From an uncultured Anaerolineae bacterium (GTDB taxonomy: Bacteria; Chloroflexota; Anaerolineae; CG2-30-64-16), in contig CAKZKT010000112.1 of the NCBI GenBank assembly GCA_937124585.1, forward strand, positions 1-40,241: a DNA stretch of 40,241 nucleotides. Reading direction: 5' to 3'. Below the pieces are notes generated by a model. That model was given only the letters and a program-made list of their open reading frames with translations, was not told the DNA's origin and made no database searches. The position numbers were made by a program, and so were the translations under genes. This document shows positions 27,487-37,664 of this stretch, piece after piece. Each line of letters opens with the position of its first letter. Position 1 is the first letter of the stretch.

Positions 27487-28654
27487 CTGGATGTCGGCCC
27501 TGACGGCCGGGGATGCCGTGGATCGTATCGTGCTTGCCGAGAGCGACAAGGCCCTCTTGACTGCGGCGCTGTCGCTCGACGCTGAGGTGGTGGCATGCGC
27601 CTGGCGGGCCTGGCGCGCGGCCACCGACCTGGATGTGCTGTCCGCCACCCAGTTCCCTCTGCTGCCCAGGCTTTATGCCCATCTGTCCCGCTTCGGCCTG
27701 GCTGACGCGGCCGACCCGCGCATCAAAGGGGTCTATCGTCGCACCTGGTATGCCAACCAATGGTGCACCAGGCTGGCCGCGGTCGCGTTCTCGGCCCTGG
27801 GCGGGGCGGGCATCCCGGCCGCGCTGGGCGGCGCAGCGGCCGTGCAAGACCTGTACGCCGGTCCCGGTGAGCGGCCTATCGGGCAGATCGAGCTGCTGGT
27901 TGCGCCGGCCGATGTGACACGCACCGCCGAGGCGCTCGGCCGCATCGGCTGGCAGCCGGTGCGTGCGCCTGTGCTGCTGACCGATCCGGGATATCGGCAG
28001 TGGGTGAGCCAGGCACGGTTTCACCTCACCTCTCCGCCCCCTCTCCTGCCAGGAGAGGGAGAGTTTATCGCCTGCACTCGCTCAGAGTTCATCCTGAACC
28101 AATCGCAGGAGAAGAGGGCAAGGATCCGGCCTCCCCTCGTGCTGGTCTGGCGTCTGCTCCCGGCTGCGCCGGCGCCCGGTGAGGCGGCCCGCTTCACCGC
28201 GTTGGCGCTGGACGCCGGCGCGGCGCCGCCCCGCCTGCGCCGCGAAGCCCAGTTGATCGTTGCTTGCGCCCGCGCGGCCGAGGGCGGCCCCGGCCGCCTG
28301 ATCGCGCTGGCCGACGCCTGCATGATCCTGCGTTCGCCGACGTCGCTCGATTGGGAGCGTGTTTTGGATCTGGCTGGCCTGCTGGCCACAGCACGACCGC
28401 TGGCAGCCGCCTTGCCCCTGGTCGCAGAGTTGTCAGGGCAGCCGTTCAACGAGCGGCTGCTGCCACAGCTGGCGCAAATGGGCCGAGACGAGCCGCCCTA
28501 CGAATGCCTGGATGATGCCAGAGCGCTGATGGGGCGCGTTCGCTTCCATTGGCGGCGCTGGCGAAGGATCGCGTACGTCAACGGTGAGCTGCCGACACCG
28601 CTAAGCCTGCTGCGCTATTTGCGGGCGGCAGCCGGCGTCACCCGGCTGCGCTGA
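27476..28654 (+). CDS. NTP_transf_5-type nucleotidyltransferase-like protein, catalytic Asp pair lost
   Basis: 392 residues, overlapping the epimerase by 11 bases. Family marks include WRAWRAATDLDVLSA, FPLLPRLYAHLSRFG, GVYRRTWYANQW (~84-95), GAGIPAALGGAA (~106-117) and RPIGQIELLV (~133-142). In the family, as I remember it, the last two read LKGAAL and RPMGDIDLLV; here the two Asp of DID are Gln137 and Glu139 and the Lys of LKG is Gly. The metal site is therefore altered and activity is doubtful. Such proteins accompany PqqD-like and HprK-like proteins, and in some lasso clusters act on phosphorylated peptide. A 37-residue intergenic-type insert lies at ~183-219. Confidence 0.72.
   Translation: MSDSWMSALTAGDAVDRIVLAESDKALLTAALSLDAEVVACAWRAWRAATDLDVLSATQFPLLPRLYAHLSRFGLADAADPRIKGVYRRTWYANQWCTRLAAVAFSALGGAGIPAALGGAAAVQDLYAGPGERPIGQIELLVAPADVTRTAEALGRIGWQPVRAPVLLTDPGYRQWVSQARFHLTSPPPLLPGEGEFIACTRSEFILNQSQEKRARIRPPLVLVWRLLPAAPAPGEAARFTALALDAGAAPPRLRREAQLIVACARAAEGGPGRLIALADACMILRSPTSLDWERVLDLAGLLATARPLAAALPLVAELSGQPFNERLLPQLAQMGRDEPPYECLDDARALMGRVRFHWRRWRRIAYVNGELPTPLSLLRYLRAAAGVTRLR
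28022..28132 (+). repeat. in-frame intergenic-type insert in the nucleotidyltransferase-like gene
   Basis: A 111-bp stretch starts with pyrimidine-rich TCACCTCTCCGCCCCCTCTC and holds a perfect hairpin CCCTCTCCTG/CAGGAGAGGG (28039-28048, 28050-28059). It then contains CAGAGTTCATCCTGAACCAA, a phrase typical of Chloroflexota intergenic DNA. It encodes residues 183-219 (HLTSPPPLLPGEGEF and onward) between SQARF and PLVLVWRL, and keeps the frame. Confidence 0.65.
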
Positions 28655-28716
28655 CTGCCCCAACGGCTTTTCTCGCGCTGGCCGGAGGGAATCTCGAACC
28701 GACATAGGGCAAACAC

Positions 28717-30603
28717 ATGAGAACAGACCGTCGCGGCCGCCGTCTGCACCGCGTTGACCAACACGCCGAGCAACTTCTCTCCATCCGCGGCCAGTTGGCG
28801 CAACTGCGCCATGTTCCTCGCGCGCTCAGGCTGGTTTGGCAGGCAGCCGCGAACTGGACGAGCGCCACCATCGCGCTGCTGGTGATCCAGGGGTTGTTGC
28901 CCATCGCTACCGTCTATCTGACCCGCGACGTGATCAACGGCCTGGTGCGCATCATCGGCAGCCACGGCGACCTGACCGTCCTGGCCGGCGCGCTGCCGTC
29001 TATGGCGCTGTTGGCCGGCGTGATCCTGCTGACCACCGTGCTGGGCAGTGTGCAGAGCTTCGTGCGCACGCTGCTGGCCGAGCGCGTGCAAGATCACATG
29101 AACGCCCAGATCCACGCCAAGGCGCTGGCCCTCGACCTGCAATTCTATCAGTCGCCGGTTTACTATGACCAGCTCCAACGTGCCAGCGTGGACGCGATCA
29201 ACCGGCCTCTGGAGCTGCTGGACAGCCTGGGTGGATTGCTCCAGAACCTGATCACATTGATCGCCATGGCCGGTGTGCTGTTTACCTTCGCCTGGTGGGT
29301 GCCGCTGGCATTGTTGGCCGGCACGCTGCCTGCGCTGTGGGCCGCGCTGCGCGCTACCTGGGCGTATCACCGCTGGCGCTTGCGCACCACCATGCAACAG
29401 CGTCGGCTTTTCTATTTCAACCGTATCCTGACGACCGATATCGCGGCAGCCGAGCTGCGCCTGTTCGACCTGGGCGGTCATTTCCGCTCGGCCTATCAGC
29501 AGTTGCGCCGCCGCCTGCACCGCGAGCGTAGACGTCTGTTGCAGAGTCAATTACTCGGTGAGTTGTTTGCCGGCCTGGCCGGCCTGGCGACGGTGGCGCT
29601 GATCCTGGGCTGGATGATCTGGCAGGCGCTGGCCGGCCGGTTCAATTTGGGCGACATGGCGCTGTTGTGGGCCGCGTTGGATCAGGGCCAGCGCCTGATG
29701 CGCAGCCTGCTGACCGGGATGGGGAACATCTATCGGAGTCTGCTCTTCCTGGAAGATCTGTTCGTCTTTCTGGATCTGGAACCACGGCTGCGCGACCCCG
29801 ACCGGCCCGTGGCCGTGGCGCCCGGCCTGCGCCAGGGCCTGCGCCTCCGCGATGTGACCTTCCGCTACCCCGAAAGCGCCACAGACGCGCTGCACCACTT
29901 CAACCTGGAGATCCCGGCCGGCCAGATCGTTGCCATCGTGGGCGAGAACGGCGCGGGCAAAAGCACGTTGCTCAAGTTGCTGTGTCGCTTCTATGATCCC
30001 CAGGAAGGCAGCATCACATGGGATGGCGTTGATCTGCGCGCCATGGCGCAGGCTGACCTGCGTCGGCGCATCACGGTGCTGTTCCAGGATCCGTTCCCCT
30101 ACCACGACTCGGCCGCCGACAACATCCGCTTCGGCGACCTGGCCAGCCGGCCCACGCAGGCTCAAATCGAAGCGGCCGCTCGTGCCGGCGGCGCGGCCGC
30201 GATCATCGCCCGGCTGCCGGAAGGCTATGAGACAATCCTGGGCAAGTGGTTCGGCTACACCGAGCTGAGCATCGGCGAGTGGCAGCGGCTGGCGCTGGCG
30301 CGGGCCTTCGTGCGCCAGGCCGACCTGATCATTCTGGACGAACCGACCAGCGCTATGGACAGTTGGGCTGAAGCGGAATGGATGGGACGTTTTCGTGAGT
30401 TGGCCGCAGGCCGCACTGCAGTGATCGTCACCCACCGCTTCACCACCGCCATGCAGGCCGATATAATCCACGTGATGCACGACGGCCGCATTGTGGAATC
30501 GGGCACGCACGCTGAACTGGTGGCGCTTGGAGGCCGTTATGCTGCGTCGTGGCGCGCACAAATGCGAGAGGCCGAGGCGCCGTCGGGCAGAACGTCGTCG
30601 TGA
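28717..30603 (+). CDS. ABC exporter, fused permease-ATPase (ABCB type)
   Basis: 628 residues. The N-terminal membrane domain (~50-330, six hydrophobic segments including TIALLVIQGLLPIATVYL) is followed by a nucleotide-binding domain: Walker A GENGAGKSTLLKLL (~409-422), signature LSIGEWQRLALARA (~518-531; LSIGE in place of LSGGE), Walker B LIILDEPTSAMD (~538-549) and H-loop VTHRF (~571-575). It works as a homodimer exporting peptide, lipid or glycolipid. There is no peptidase C39 domain. Its last 40 residues match the remnant at 10685. It is the last gene of the + strand cluster and converges with the DUF47 gene; no clear terminator lies in the 38-base gap. Confidence 0.93.
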   Translation: MRTDRRGRRLHRVDQHAEQLLSIRGQLAQLRHVPRALRLVWQAAANWTSATIALLVIQGLLPIATVYLTRDVINGLVRIIGSHGDLTVLAGALPSMALLAGVILLTTVLGSVQSFVRTLLAERVQDHMNAQIHAKALALDLQFYQSPVYYDQLQRASVDAINRPLELLDSLGGLLQNLITLIAMAGVLFTFAWWVPLALLAGTLPALWAALRATWAYHRWRLRTTMQQRRLFYFNRILTTDIAAAELRLFDLGGHFRSAYQQLRRRLHRERRRLLQSQLLGELFAGLAGLATVALILGWMIWQALAGRFNLGDMALLWAALDQGQRLMRSLLTGMGNIYRSLLFLEDLFVFLDLEPRLRDPDRPVAVAPGLRQGLRLRDVTFRYPESATDALHHFNLEIPAGQIVAIVGENGAGKSTLLKLLCRFYDPQEGSITWDGVDLRAMAQADLRRRITVLFQDPFPYHDSAADNIRFGDLASRPTQAQIEAAARAGGAAAIIARLPEGYETILGKWFGYTELSIGEWQRLALARAFVRQADLIILDEPTSAMDSWAEAEWMGRFRELAAGRTAVIVTHRFTTAMQADIIHVMHDGRIVESGTHAELVALGGRYAASWRAQMREAEAPSGRTSS

Positions 30604-30641
30604 TGCCGGCCTCTTCGCCTCAGCTTCACGTTATCACGCCA

Positions 30642-31406
30642 TCACGTCATTTTGACCACGATGTCGGTGATGATGTTGGCCGCCGCATCCCCCCGGTCGG
30701 CCGCGTTGGACAGATGGCGATAGACCTCGCGCAGCTTCAGGATCGTGATGACGCGTTTGGGGCCGGCCGGCCCGTTGAACAGGTCTGCCAGCGCTTCGCG
30801 ATAGACGTGTTCCACGCGGTTCTCCAGTGCTTTGGCGCGCTGCGCGTGTTCGGAGGCGACCTCGGGATGATCCTTGAGCCGCAACATGGCCAGATGCACC
30901 TCGCGCGCGGCTTCGTGCAGCAGCGAGACCATGCGCTGCAGGTACGGCGTGGGGGTCACGTGCAGCAGCTCCATCTCCTGCACGGTCGTCCAGGCGTAGT
31001 CCAGGATATCATCAATCGCGCGTGACAGCGCGAAGATATCCTCGCGATCCATCGGCGTGACGAAGGTCCGATTCAGCTCGCTGATCAGGATGCGGCGCAC
31101 CTCGTCGGCGTCTTCTTCGTACTGGCGGACGGCTTCCATGGCTTTCTGGCGGCCGGCGCGCAGATCGGCCGCTTTGGTGCCGGCCGACTTTCCCCCCGCC
31201 GATTTGCCACTGCTTCCCTTCGTGTCGGCGGGCTTGACCTCGGCGAGCCTCGCGTCGTCGTCTTTGTCCTCGTCATCCTGGTCGCCGGTCACGGCGACAT
31301 AGGCGCTCAACGCCTCCAGGCCTCTGACCACGCACTCGGCCTCCTCGATGAGCAATTTGGTGAAGATATCCTGCCGAGGCTTGAACAGATCTTTGAACCA
31401 GCTCAT
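30642..31406 (-). CDS. DUF47/PhoU-like phosphate transport accessory protein
   Basis: 254 residues from ATG 31404-31406, with AGGAGA 7 bases upstream on the minus strand. WFKDLFKPRQDIFTKLLIEEAE at the start and the helical TPMDREDIFALSRAIDDILDY are signatures of the TIGR00153/DUF47 family, the cytosolic partner of PiT phosphate transporters. The common length is ~205-220; the extra ~45 residues are an Asp/Lys/Ser/Gly-rich insert (~43-88: DQDDEDKDDDA, KGSSGKSAGGKSAG) between the first two helices. Its start overlaps the transporter's stop by three bases (ATGA), so the two are coupled. Confidence 0.9.
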   Translation of the reverse strand: MSWFKDLFKPRQDIFTKLLIEEAECVVRGLEALSAYVAVTGDQDDEDKDDDARLAEVKPADTKGSSGKSAGGKSAGTKAADLRAGRQKAMEAVRQYEEDADEVRRILISELNRTFVTPMDREDIFALSRAIDDILDYAWTTVQEMELLHVTPTPYLQRMVSLLHEAAREVHLAMLRLKDHPEVASEHAQRAKALENRVEHVYREALADLFNGPAGPKRVITILKLREVYRHLSNAADRGDAAANIITDIVVKMT

Positions 31407-32395
31407 AGCAATCTCCTGAGAATGGCCGATAGCAGCGCAGCCAACAGTGCTGTGGCCGGAATCGTGGTCAGCCACGCGATGGCGATCTGGCCGGCAGTGC
31501 CCCAGCGCACCTTGGACAGACGTTCGGCCGAGCCGACGCCCATGATGGCCGAACTGACGACCTGCGTCGTACTCACCGGCCCGCCGAGCAGTGCCGCCGT
31601 GATGATCACCGATGCCGACGTCACCTGGGTGGCAAAGCCGTGCAGGGGGCGGATCTTGTAAAATTTGCCGCCCAGCGTCCGGATCAGCCGCCAGCCGCCG
31701 GTGGCAGTGCCGGCAGCAATCATCGCCGCGCAGATCGCCACCACCCACAGCGGCACCGCAAATGTCGGAATCAGGCCGGCCGTCACCAATCCCAACGTGA
31801 TGATGCCCATTGTCTTCTGAGCGTCGTTCGTGCCATGCGAGAGCGCCAGCGCGATGGCCGTGACGATCTGGCCGCGTTTGAAGAACCAGTTGATCCGTGG
31901 ACTGGCCCCTCGCGCCAGGAACAGGATGAGTTTGGTGACCAGGTAGCCGGTCAGCAGGCCGAGGAGCGGCGAAATGGCGAGCGCCAGCAGCACTTTGGTC
32001 AGCCCTGTGAGCTTCACGACGGCGAAGCCGCTTTCGACGACCGCTGCGCCGATCAACCCGCCCACCAGCGCATGCGACGAGCTGGAAGGCATGCCCAGCC
32101 ACCAGGTGAAGATGTTCCAGGCGATGGCCGCGATGAGCGCTGCAATCACCACGGCCAGCCGGATCTCTTTTCCGTGCAGCACCTCGTGGCCGATGGTTGT
32201 CGCCACTGCCACGCCGAAGAGGAATGGCCCGATGAACTCCGCAATGGCGGTGATCGTCAACGCCTGTCGGCCCGACAGCGCGCGCGAGGCGATCATGGTC
32301 GCCACGATGTTGGAGCTGTCGTGGAAGCCGTTCAGGAAGTCAAAGGCCAACGCCAGACCGATCAGCAAGATGATTGTCCAGGGTAGATCCGGCAT
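31403..32395 (-). CDS. pit: inorganic phosphate transporter, PiT family
   Basis: 330 residues from ATG 32393-32395, preferred over GTG 32485 because CGAGGAG lies just upstream and the first helix starts at once. Both PiT signatures are present: DFLNGFHDSSNIVAT (~17-31) and ALSHGTNDAQKTMGII in the second half, each with the Asn-Asp or His-Asp substrate region. About ten hydrophobic helices are visible. It imports phosphate with a cation across the inner membrane. It forms an operon with the DUF47 gene and diverges from psuG; an AT-rich stretch at 32490-32502 may hold its promoter, but I cannot place -35/-10 boxes with confidence. Confidence 0.93.
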   Translation of the reverse strand: MPDLPWTIILLIGLALAFDFLNGFHDSSNIVATMIASRALSGRQALTITAIAEFIGPFLFGVAVATTIGHEVLHGKEIRLAVVIAALIAAIAWNIFTWWLGMPSSSSHALVGGLIGAAVVESGFAVVKLTGLTKVLLALAISPLLGLLTGYLVTKLILFLARGASPRINWFFKRGQIVTAIALALSHGTNDAQKTMGIITLGLVTAGLIPTFAVPLWVVAICAAMIAAGTATGGWRLIRTLGGKFYKIRPLHGFATQVTSASVIITAALLGGPVSTTQVVSSAIMGVGSAERLSKVRWGTAGQIAIAWLTTIPATALLAALLSAILRRLL

Positions 32396-32555
32396 CACGC
32401 TCCTCGGCATACCGCTCCGGCCGCGCCGGTCGCCGTCTGCGTGGAGCGCGACGTCGCTGGCGCATGGAGGGGATTTTACTGACACGCAAAATATAATTTT
32501 ACCTCAACTTCGCTGTGACCGGAAATAGCAGCAGTGGGCTTTGCGAATGCGCTGT

Positions 32556-32584
32556 TTGACTCCCGTCCTGCCTCGGCCTATAAT
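32556..32584 (+). promoter_or_regulatory. sigma-70-type promoter for psuG
   Basis: TTGACT (32556-32561) and TATAAT (32579-32584) with exactly 17 bases between. Initiation near 32591 would give a ~100-base leader before ATG 32690. I see nothing else certain in the 294-base gap between pit and psuG. Confidence 0.8.
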
Positions 32585-32689
32585 GGAGATGCCGGGCATT
32601 CCTGGCACGTCCGACGATGTTCTCGGGTTGGTCCCTGGGGCCGAGCGCAGTCGGACTGCTGTCGCTTCTCGCCGTTCTGGGGGTTAATC

Positions 32690-33646
32690 ATGAGTCTCGC
32701 CACCGTCGCCCTTGAGTCCACCGTCATTTCGCACGGCCTGCCCTATCCGCACAACCTGCGATTGGCGCTGCGGCTGGAGGAGATCGTCCGTGCGCATGGT
32801 GCCGTTCCTGCGACCGTCGGCATCATCGCCGGCGAGATCATCGTCGGACTGAGCCGCGATCAGATCGCGCATCTGGCCACCGCGCCGGACGTGCGCAAAG
32901 TCAGCCGGCGCGATCTCCCTATCGTCGTGGCGCGGCGGCTGGATGGCGCGACGACGGTCGCCACGACGGCCTGGGCCGCCCATCGCGCCGGCATCCAGGT
33001 GTTTGCCACCGGCGGCATCGGCGGCGTGCATCGGGCGGGAAACTGGGAGGTGGAAATCGGAAGCCAGAAGCCGGAAACCGGGCAGGATCGGCTCCCGGCC
33101 TTCGGCCGTCAGTTTGCAGCTTCCGGCTTCCTGTCGTCCGATATCTCCGCAGATCTGCCGGAGCTGGCGCAGACCCCGATCATCGTGGTGTGCGCCGGCG
33201 CGAAGGCAATCCTCGATCTGCCGGCGACGCTGGAATGGCTGGAAACCCACGGCGTGCCGGTGATCGGTTACGGCGCCGACGAGTTTCCGGCGTTCTACAA
33301 CCGGTCGAGCGGGCTGCCGGTGGACATGCGCGTCGATACGCCAGAAGAGGTCGCCGCGTTTTTTCGAGCGCAGCGGGCGTTGGGATTGCCGGCCGGCATG
33401 CTGGTGACTGTGCCCGTGCCGGCCGAATTCGAATTGCCGGCCGACCAGATGGAAGCCGCAATCGGCCGGGCGTTGAATGAGGCTGAGGCTCAGGGGATCC
33501 GAGGCAGGGCGCTGACGCCGTTCTTGCTGGCGCGCATCAGCGAGCTGACGGGCGAAGCATCGCTGCGCGCCAACCTGGCGCTGCTGGAGAACAACGCGCG
33601 CGTCGGCGCCGAGATCGCCCTGGCACTTGCCCGGGCGACTGCATGA
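32690..33646 (+). CDS. psuG: pseudouridine-5'-phosphate glycosidase
   Basis: 318 residues from ATG 32690 (GGGGG run upstream); earlier in-frame codons would overlap the promoter. The enzyme reversibly splits pseudouridine 5'-phosphate into uracil and ribose 5-phosphate. Family marks: ALESTVISHGLPYPHN (catalytic-type Glu9), ATVGIIAGEIIVGLS, FATGGIGGVHR (~106-116), DISADLPELAQTPIIVVCAG followed by the Lys-containing AKAILDLPATLEWLE, and FPAFYNRSSGLPVD. A 33-residue insert (118-150) sits between GGVHRAG and DISADL, which are joined directly in ordinary members. The partner kinase PsuK is not in the window. It converges with clpC. Confidence 0.93.
   Translation: MSLATVALESTVISHGLPYPHNLRLALRLEEIVRAHGAVPATVGIIAGEIIVGLSRDQIAHLATAPDVRKVSRRDLPIVVARRLDGATTVATTAWAAHRAGIQVFATGGIGGVHRAGNWEVEIGSQKPETGQDRLPAFGRQFAASGFLSSDISADLPELAQTPIIVVCAGAKAILDLPATLEWLETHGVPVIGYGADEFPAFYNRSSGLPVDMRVDTPEEVAAFFRAQRALGLPAGMLVTVPVPAEFELPADQMEAAIGRALNEAEAQGIRGRALTPFLLARISELTGEASLRANLALLENNARVGAEIALALARATA
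33041..33139 (+). repeat. in-frame palindromic insert in psuG
   Basis: 99 bp encoding residues 118-150 of the glycosidase. Its ends form an imperfect inverted repeat of ~20 bases: GGAAGCCAGAAGCCGGAAAC (33059-33078) pairs with 33112-33131, with only a few mismatches. The inserted residues (NWEVEIGSQKPETG and onward) have no counterpart in the family. Confidence 0.75.
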
Positions 33647-33685
33647 TTCGGTGCCGTTGTCGGCCTGTGTGATCTGGGCGCGCGG

Positions 33686-33746
33686 GCCCTGCGGGTTTGT
33701 CGCCGCCGCTACGACTCGTTGTTGGCGGCGAAAAGACTCGCAGGGC
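33686..33746. terminator. compound hairpin between convergent psuG and clpC
   Basis: Outer arms GCCCTGCG/CGCAGGGC (33686-33693, 33739-33746) and inner arms TCGCCGCC/GGCGGCGA (33700-33707, 33724-33731) nest into one long stem between the two stop codons. A bidirectional terminator is the natural reading; no long T-run is present on either side. Confidence 0.65.
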
Positions 33747-33756
33747 CTCAAAGTGG

Positions 33757-36258
<2,502 letters not shown>

Positions 36259-36301
36259 CGTCGGTTATGCCTCAATTGAACGTTTTCTCACACGACATGC
36301 T

Positions 36302-36330
36302 ATCATACGATGCTTTTGTCTTTATGTGAA
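36302..36330 (-). promoter_or_regulatory. sigma-70-type promoter for clpC
   Basis: Read on the minus strand: TTCACA (36330-36325), 17 bases, TATGAT (36307-36302), in an AT-rich island upstream of the clpC start at 36258. No CIRCE, CtsR-type or complete HAIR operator is visible beside it. Confidence 0.7.
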
Positions 36331-36420
36331 GTCTCCTACAAAACCCTTCGTTTCTAACACAACGCTAATTCGGTTGTCGGCATCCTCTCGCCCATGGGCA
36401 CTGCGGCGCCGAGAGCGGTT

Positions 36421-36453
36421 CCCTCGCCCCGGCACGTGAGGTCGGGGCGAGGG
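36421..36453. terminator. 11-bp GC-rich hairpin after the eRF1-like gene
   Basis: CCCTCGCCCCG (36421-36431) pairs perfectly with CGGGGCGAGGG (36443-36453) across an 11-base loop. It lies 20 bases beyond the stop of the minus-strand eRF1-like gene and upstream of the clpC promoter. It lacks a T-run, so it could instead be a dispersed repeat; its core recurs inside the HprK-like gene at 24362-24380. Confidence 0.6.
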
Positions 36454-36473
36454 CAGGCTTCGGCGCGCGTTGC

Positions 36474-37565
36474 TCAATACCGCAATACGGCAGCGATCCC
36501 GCCGATCTCGTTGAGCAACGGGCTCGGATCCAGCACGGAGACTTTGACGTTTGTCTCCACGGCCTGGTGCAGGGCCAGGTTCACGATATCGCCGGTGGCG
36601 ATGAGTTCACCCGTGCAGTACGGGCAGGCAGGCAGGGTCTCGACGACCAGCGCGCCGCAGTGAACACAGTGATGGCCCGGCGTGTGGAGGTTGCGATCGA
36701 GGAGCAGATGGTGCACGCGGCCAGATTGCATGGCGACGAGTGTATCGGAGAGCCCGGTCGTTGCTGCGCCACCTTTGCGCGCCACGGTGACGACCTCTTG
36801 CAACAGGTCGGCTTCCGCTTGCCGTTGCGCGGCCTGCGCCACCGCATAGGCGTGTTCCCACACCTCCGCGGCCGAGGCGTTCATGTCCAGCTTCATCTCG
36901 CCCACGACTTTGTCGAGGAGGCCGCGCGGGGCCACGTCGCGAAAGAGGGCCAGGTTGCCGTCGCTGCCGGAGATGACCACGCGGTCCACATTGCGTTCGC
37001 GCAGGTATTCGTCTGCCCAGGTCGCAGCCTCCTTCAGATTGTGGGCCGCCGCCTGATCCTCGTAACGCTGAAGTTTCTGGGCGGCCCAGCCGCCTTGCTT
37101 GTGCCGTCGCACCTCCTCGCCCAGGGTGCCGGCCGTGTCTTCCAGGGCCCCCAGATGATAGACCAGCGCCCGCGCGCCCTCGCGATCCACGATGACGACG
37201 CCGAAGCGACCATAGTTGTCGAGCAGGTCGCTCAGTGGTTTGATGTAGGCGCGCTGGCCGAGGAAGACGAAGTCTTCGACCGGAACCAGCAGTTCGTACT
37301 TGCGCCAGAAATCACGCTGCGCCAGGCTGAAGCAGGCCACACCCCGGCCCTGCCGTCCGTATTCGTGATCGAAGAAGCGCTCGATGCGCTCGATATCGGC
37401 CGGCGTCGCCCCCTGATCGGCAGCCGCGGTCAGCAATCGGCGCAGCGAGAGCTTATGCTCTTCACTGGAGCGACGATGCGGGTCCACATTGAGATACAGG
37501 CTCACGATGGGAGCATCCGTGCTCACCAGCTCTGCCAGTTCCTGCAGATCACGTTCTTGCATCAT
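36474..37565 (-). CDS. bacterial eRF1-like protein (baeRF/VLRF1-type)
   Basis: 363 residues; ATG 37563-37565 with AGGAG 8 bases upstream on the minus strand. The N-terminal domain (~1-130) begins with PIVSLYLNVDPHRR, followed by FGVVIVDREGARALVYHLG, the RNase-H-like eRF1 domain-2 pattern with a KQGGWAAQKLQRYEDQAAAHN segment in the place of the GGQ-type loop (Gly-Gly present). The L7Ae-like third part contains GRVHHLLLDRNL and a zinc-ribbon-like CVHCG...CPYC cluster (~304-322). Such bacterial homologues of archaeo-eukaryotic release factor 1 are linked to ribosome rescue or peptidyl-tRNA release, mostly by inference. It is placed behind dnaJ-hspR, so heat-stress co-expression is likely. Confidence 0.8.
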   Translation of the reverse strand: MMQERDLQELAELVSTDAPIVSLYLNVDPHRRSSEEHKLSLRRLLTAAADQGATPADIERIERFFDHEYGRQGRGVACFSLAQRDFWRKYELLVPVEDFVFLGQRAYIKPLSDLLDNYGRFGVVIVDREGARALVYHLGALEDTAGTLGEEVRRHKQGGWAAQKLQRYEDQAAAHNLKEAATWADEYLRERNVDRVVISGSDGNLALFRDVAPRGLLDKVVGEMKLDMNASAAEVWEHAYAVAQAAQRQAEADLLQEVVTVARKGGAATTGLSDTLVAMQSGRVHHLLLDRNLHTPGHHCVHCGALVVETLPACPYCTGELIATGDIVNLALHQAVETNVKVSVLDPSPLLNEIGGIAAVLRY

Positions 37566-37664
37566 GAGTCACGCTCCTGTTCGGTATGATATAGGGTGTC
37601 AGATGACGCCCTGGTTGCTGCCGCCTTCCCCGAGCTTCAGAGAGGTGCGGCAGGGCTTCGGCTT

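Noticed and set aside
10116-30603. A complete lasso-peptide gene cluster.
   Set aside because: No asparagine synthetase-like cyclase, no transglutaminase-like protease and no convincing precursor were found on either strand, so only the tailoring-type genes are claimed.
31407-32102. N-terminal extension of the DUF47 frame to 486 codons.
   Set aside because: It reads the PiT transporter gene out of frame; the DUF47 family begins at ATG 31406 with its own ribosome-binding site.
36259-36473. CIRCE or HAIR heat-shock operator before clpC.
   Set aside because: Neither consensus inverted repeat occurs in this gap; only a sigma-70-type promoter and a GC hairpin are visible.
36567-37589. 340-codon plus-strand frame.
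   Set aside because: Shadow of the eRF1-like gene, which has motifs, a ribosome-binding site and a zinc-ribbon cluster.
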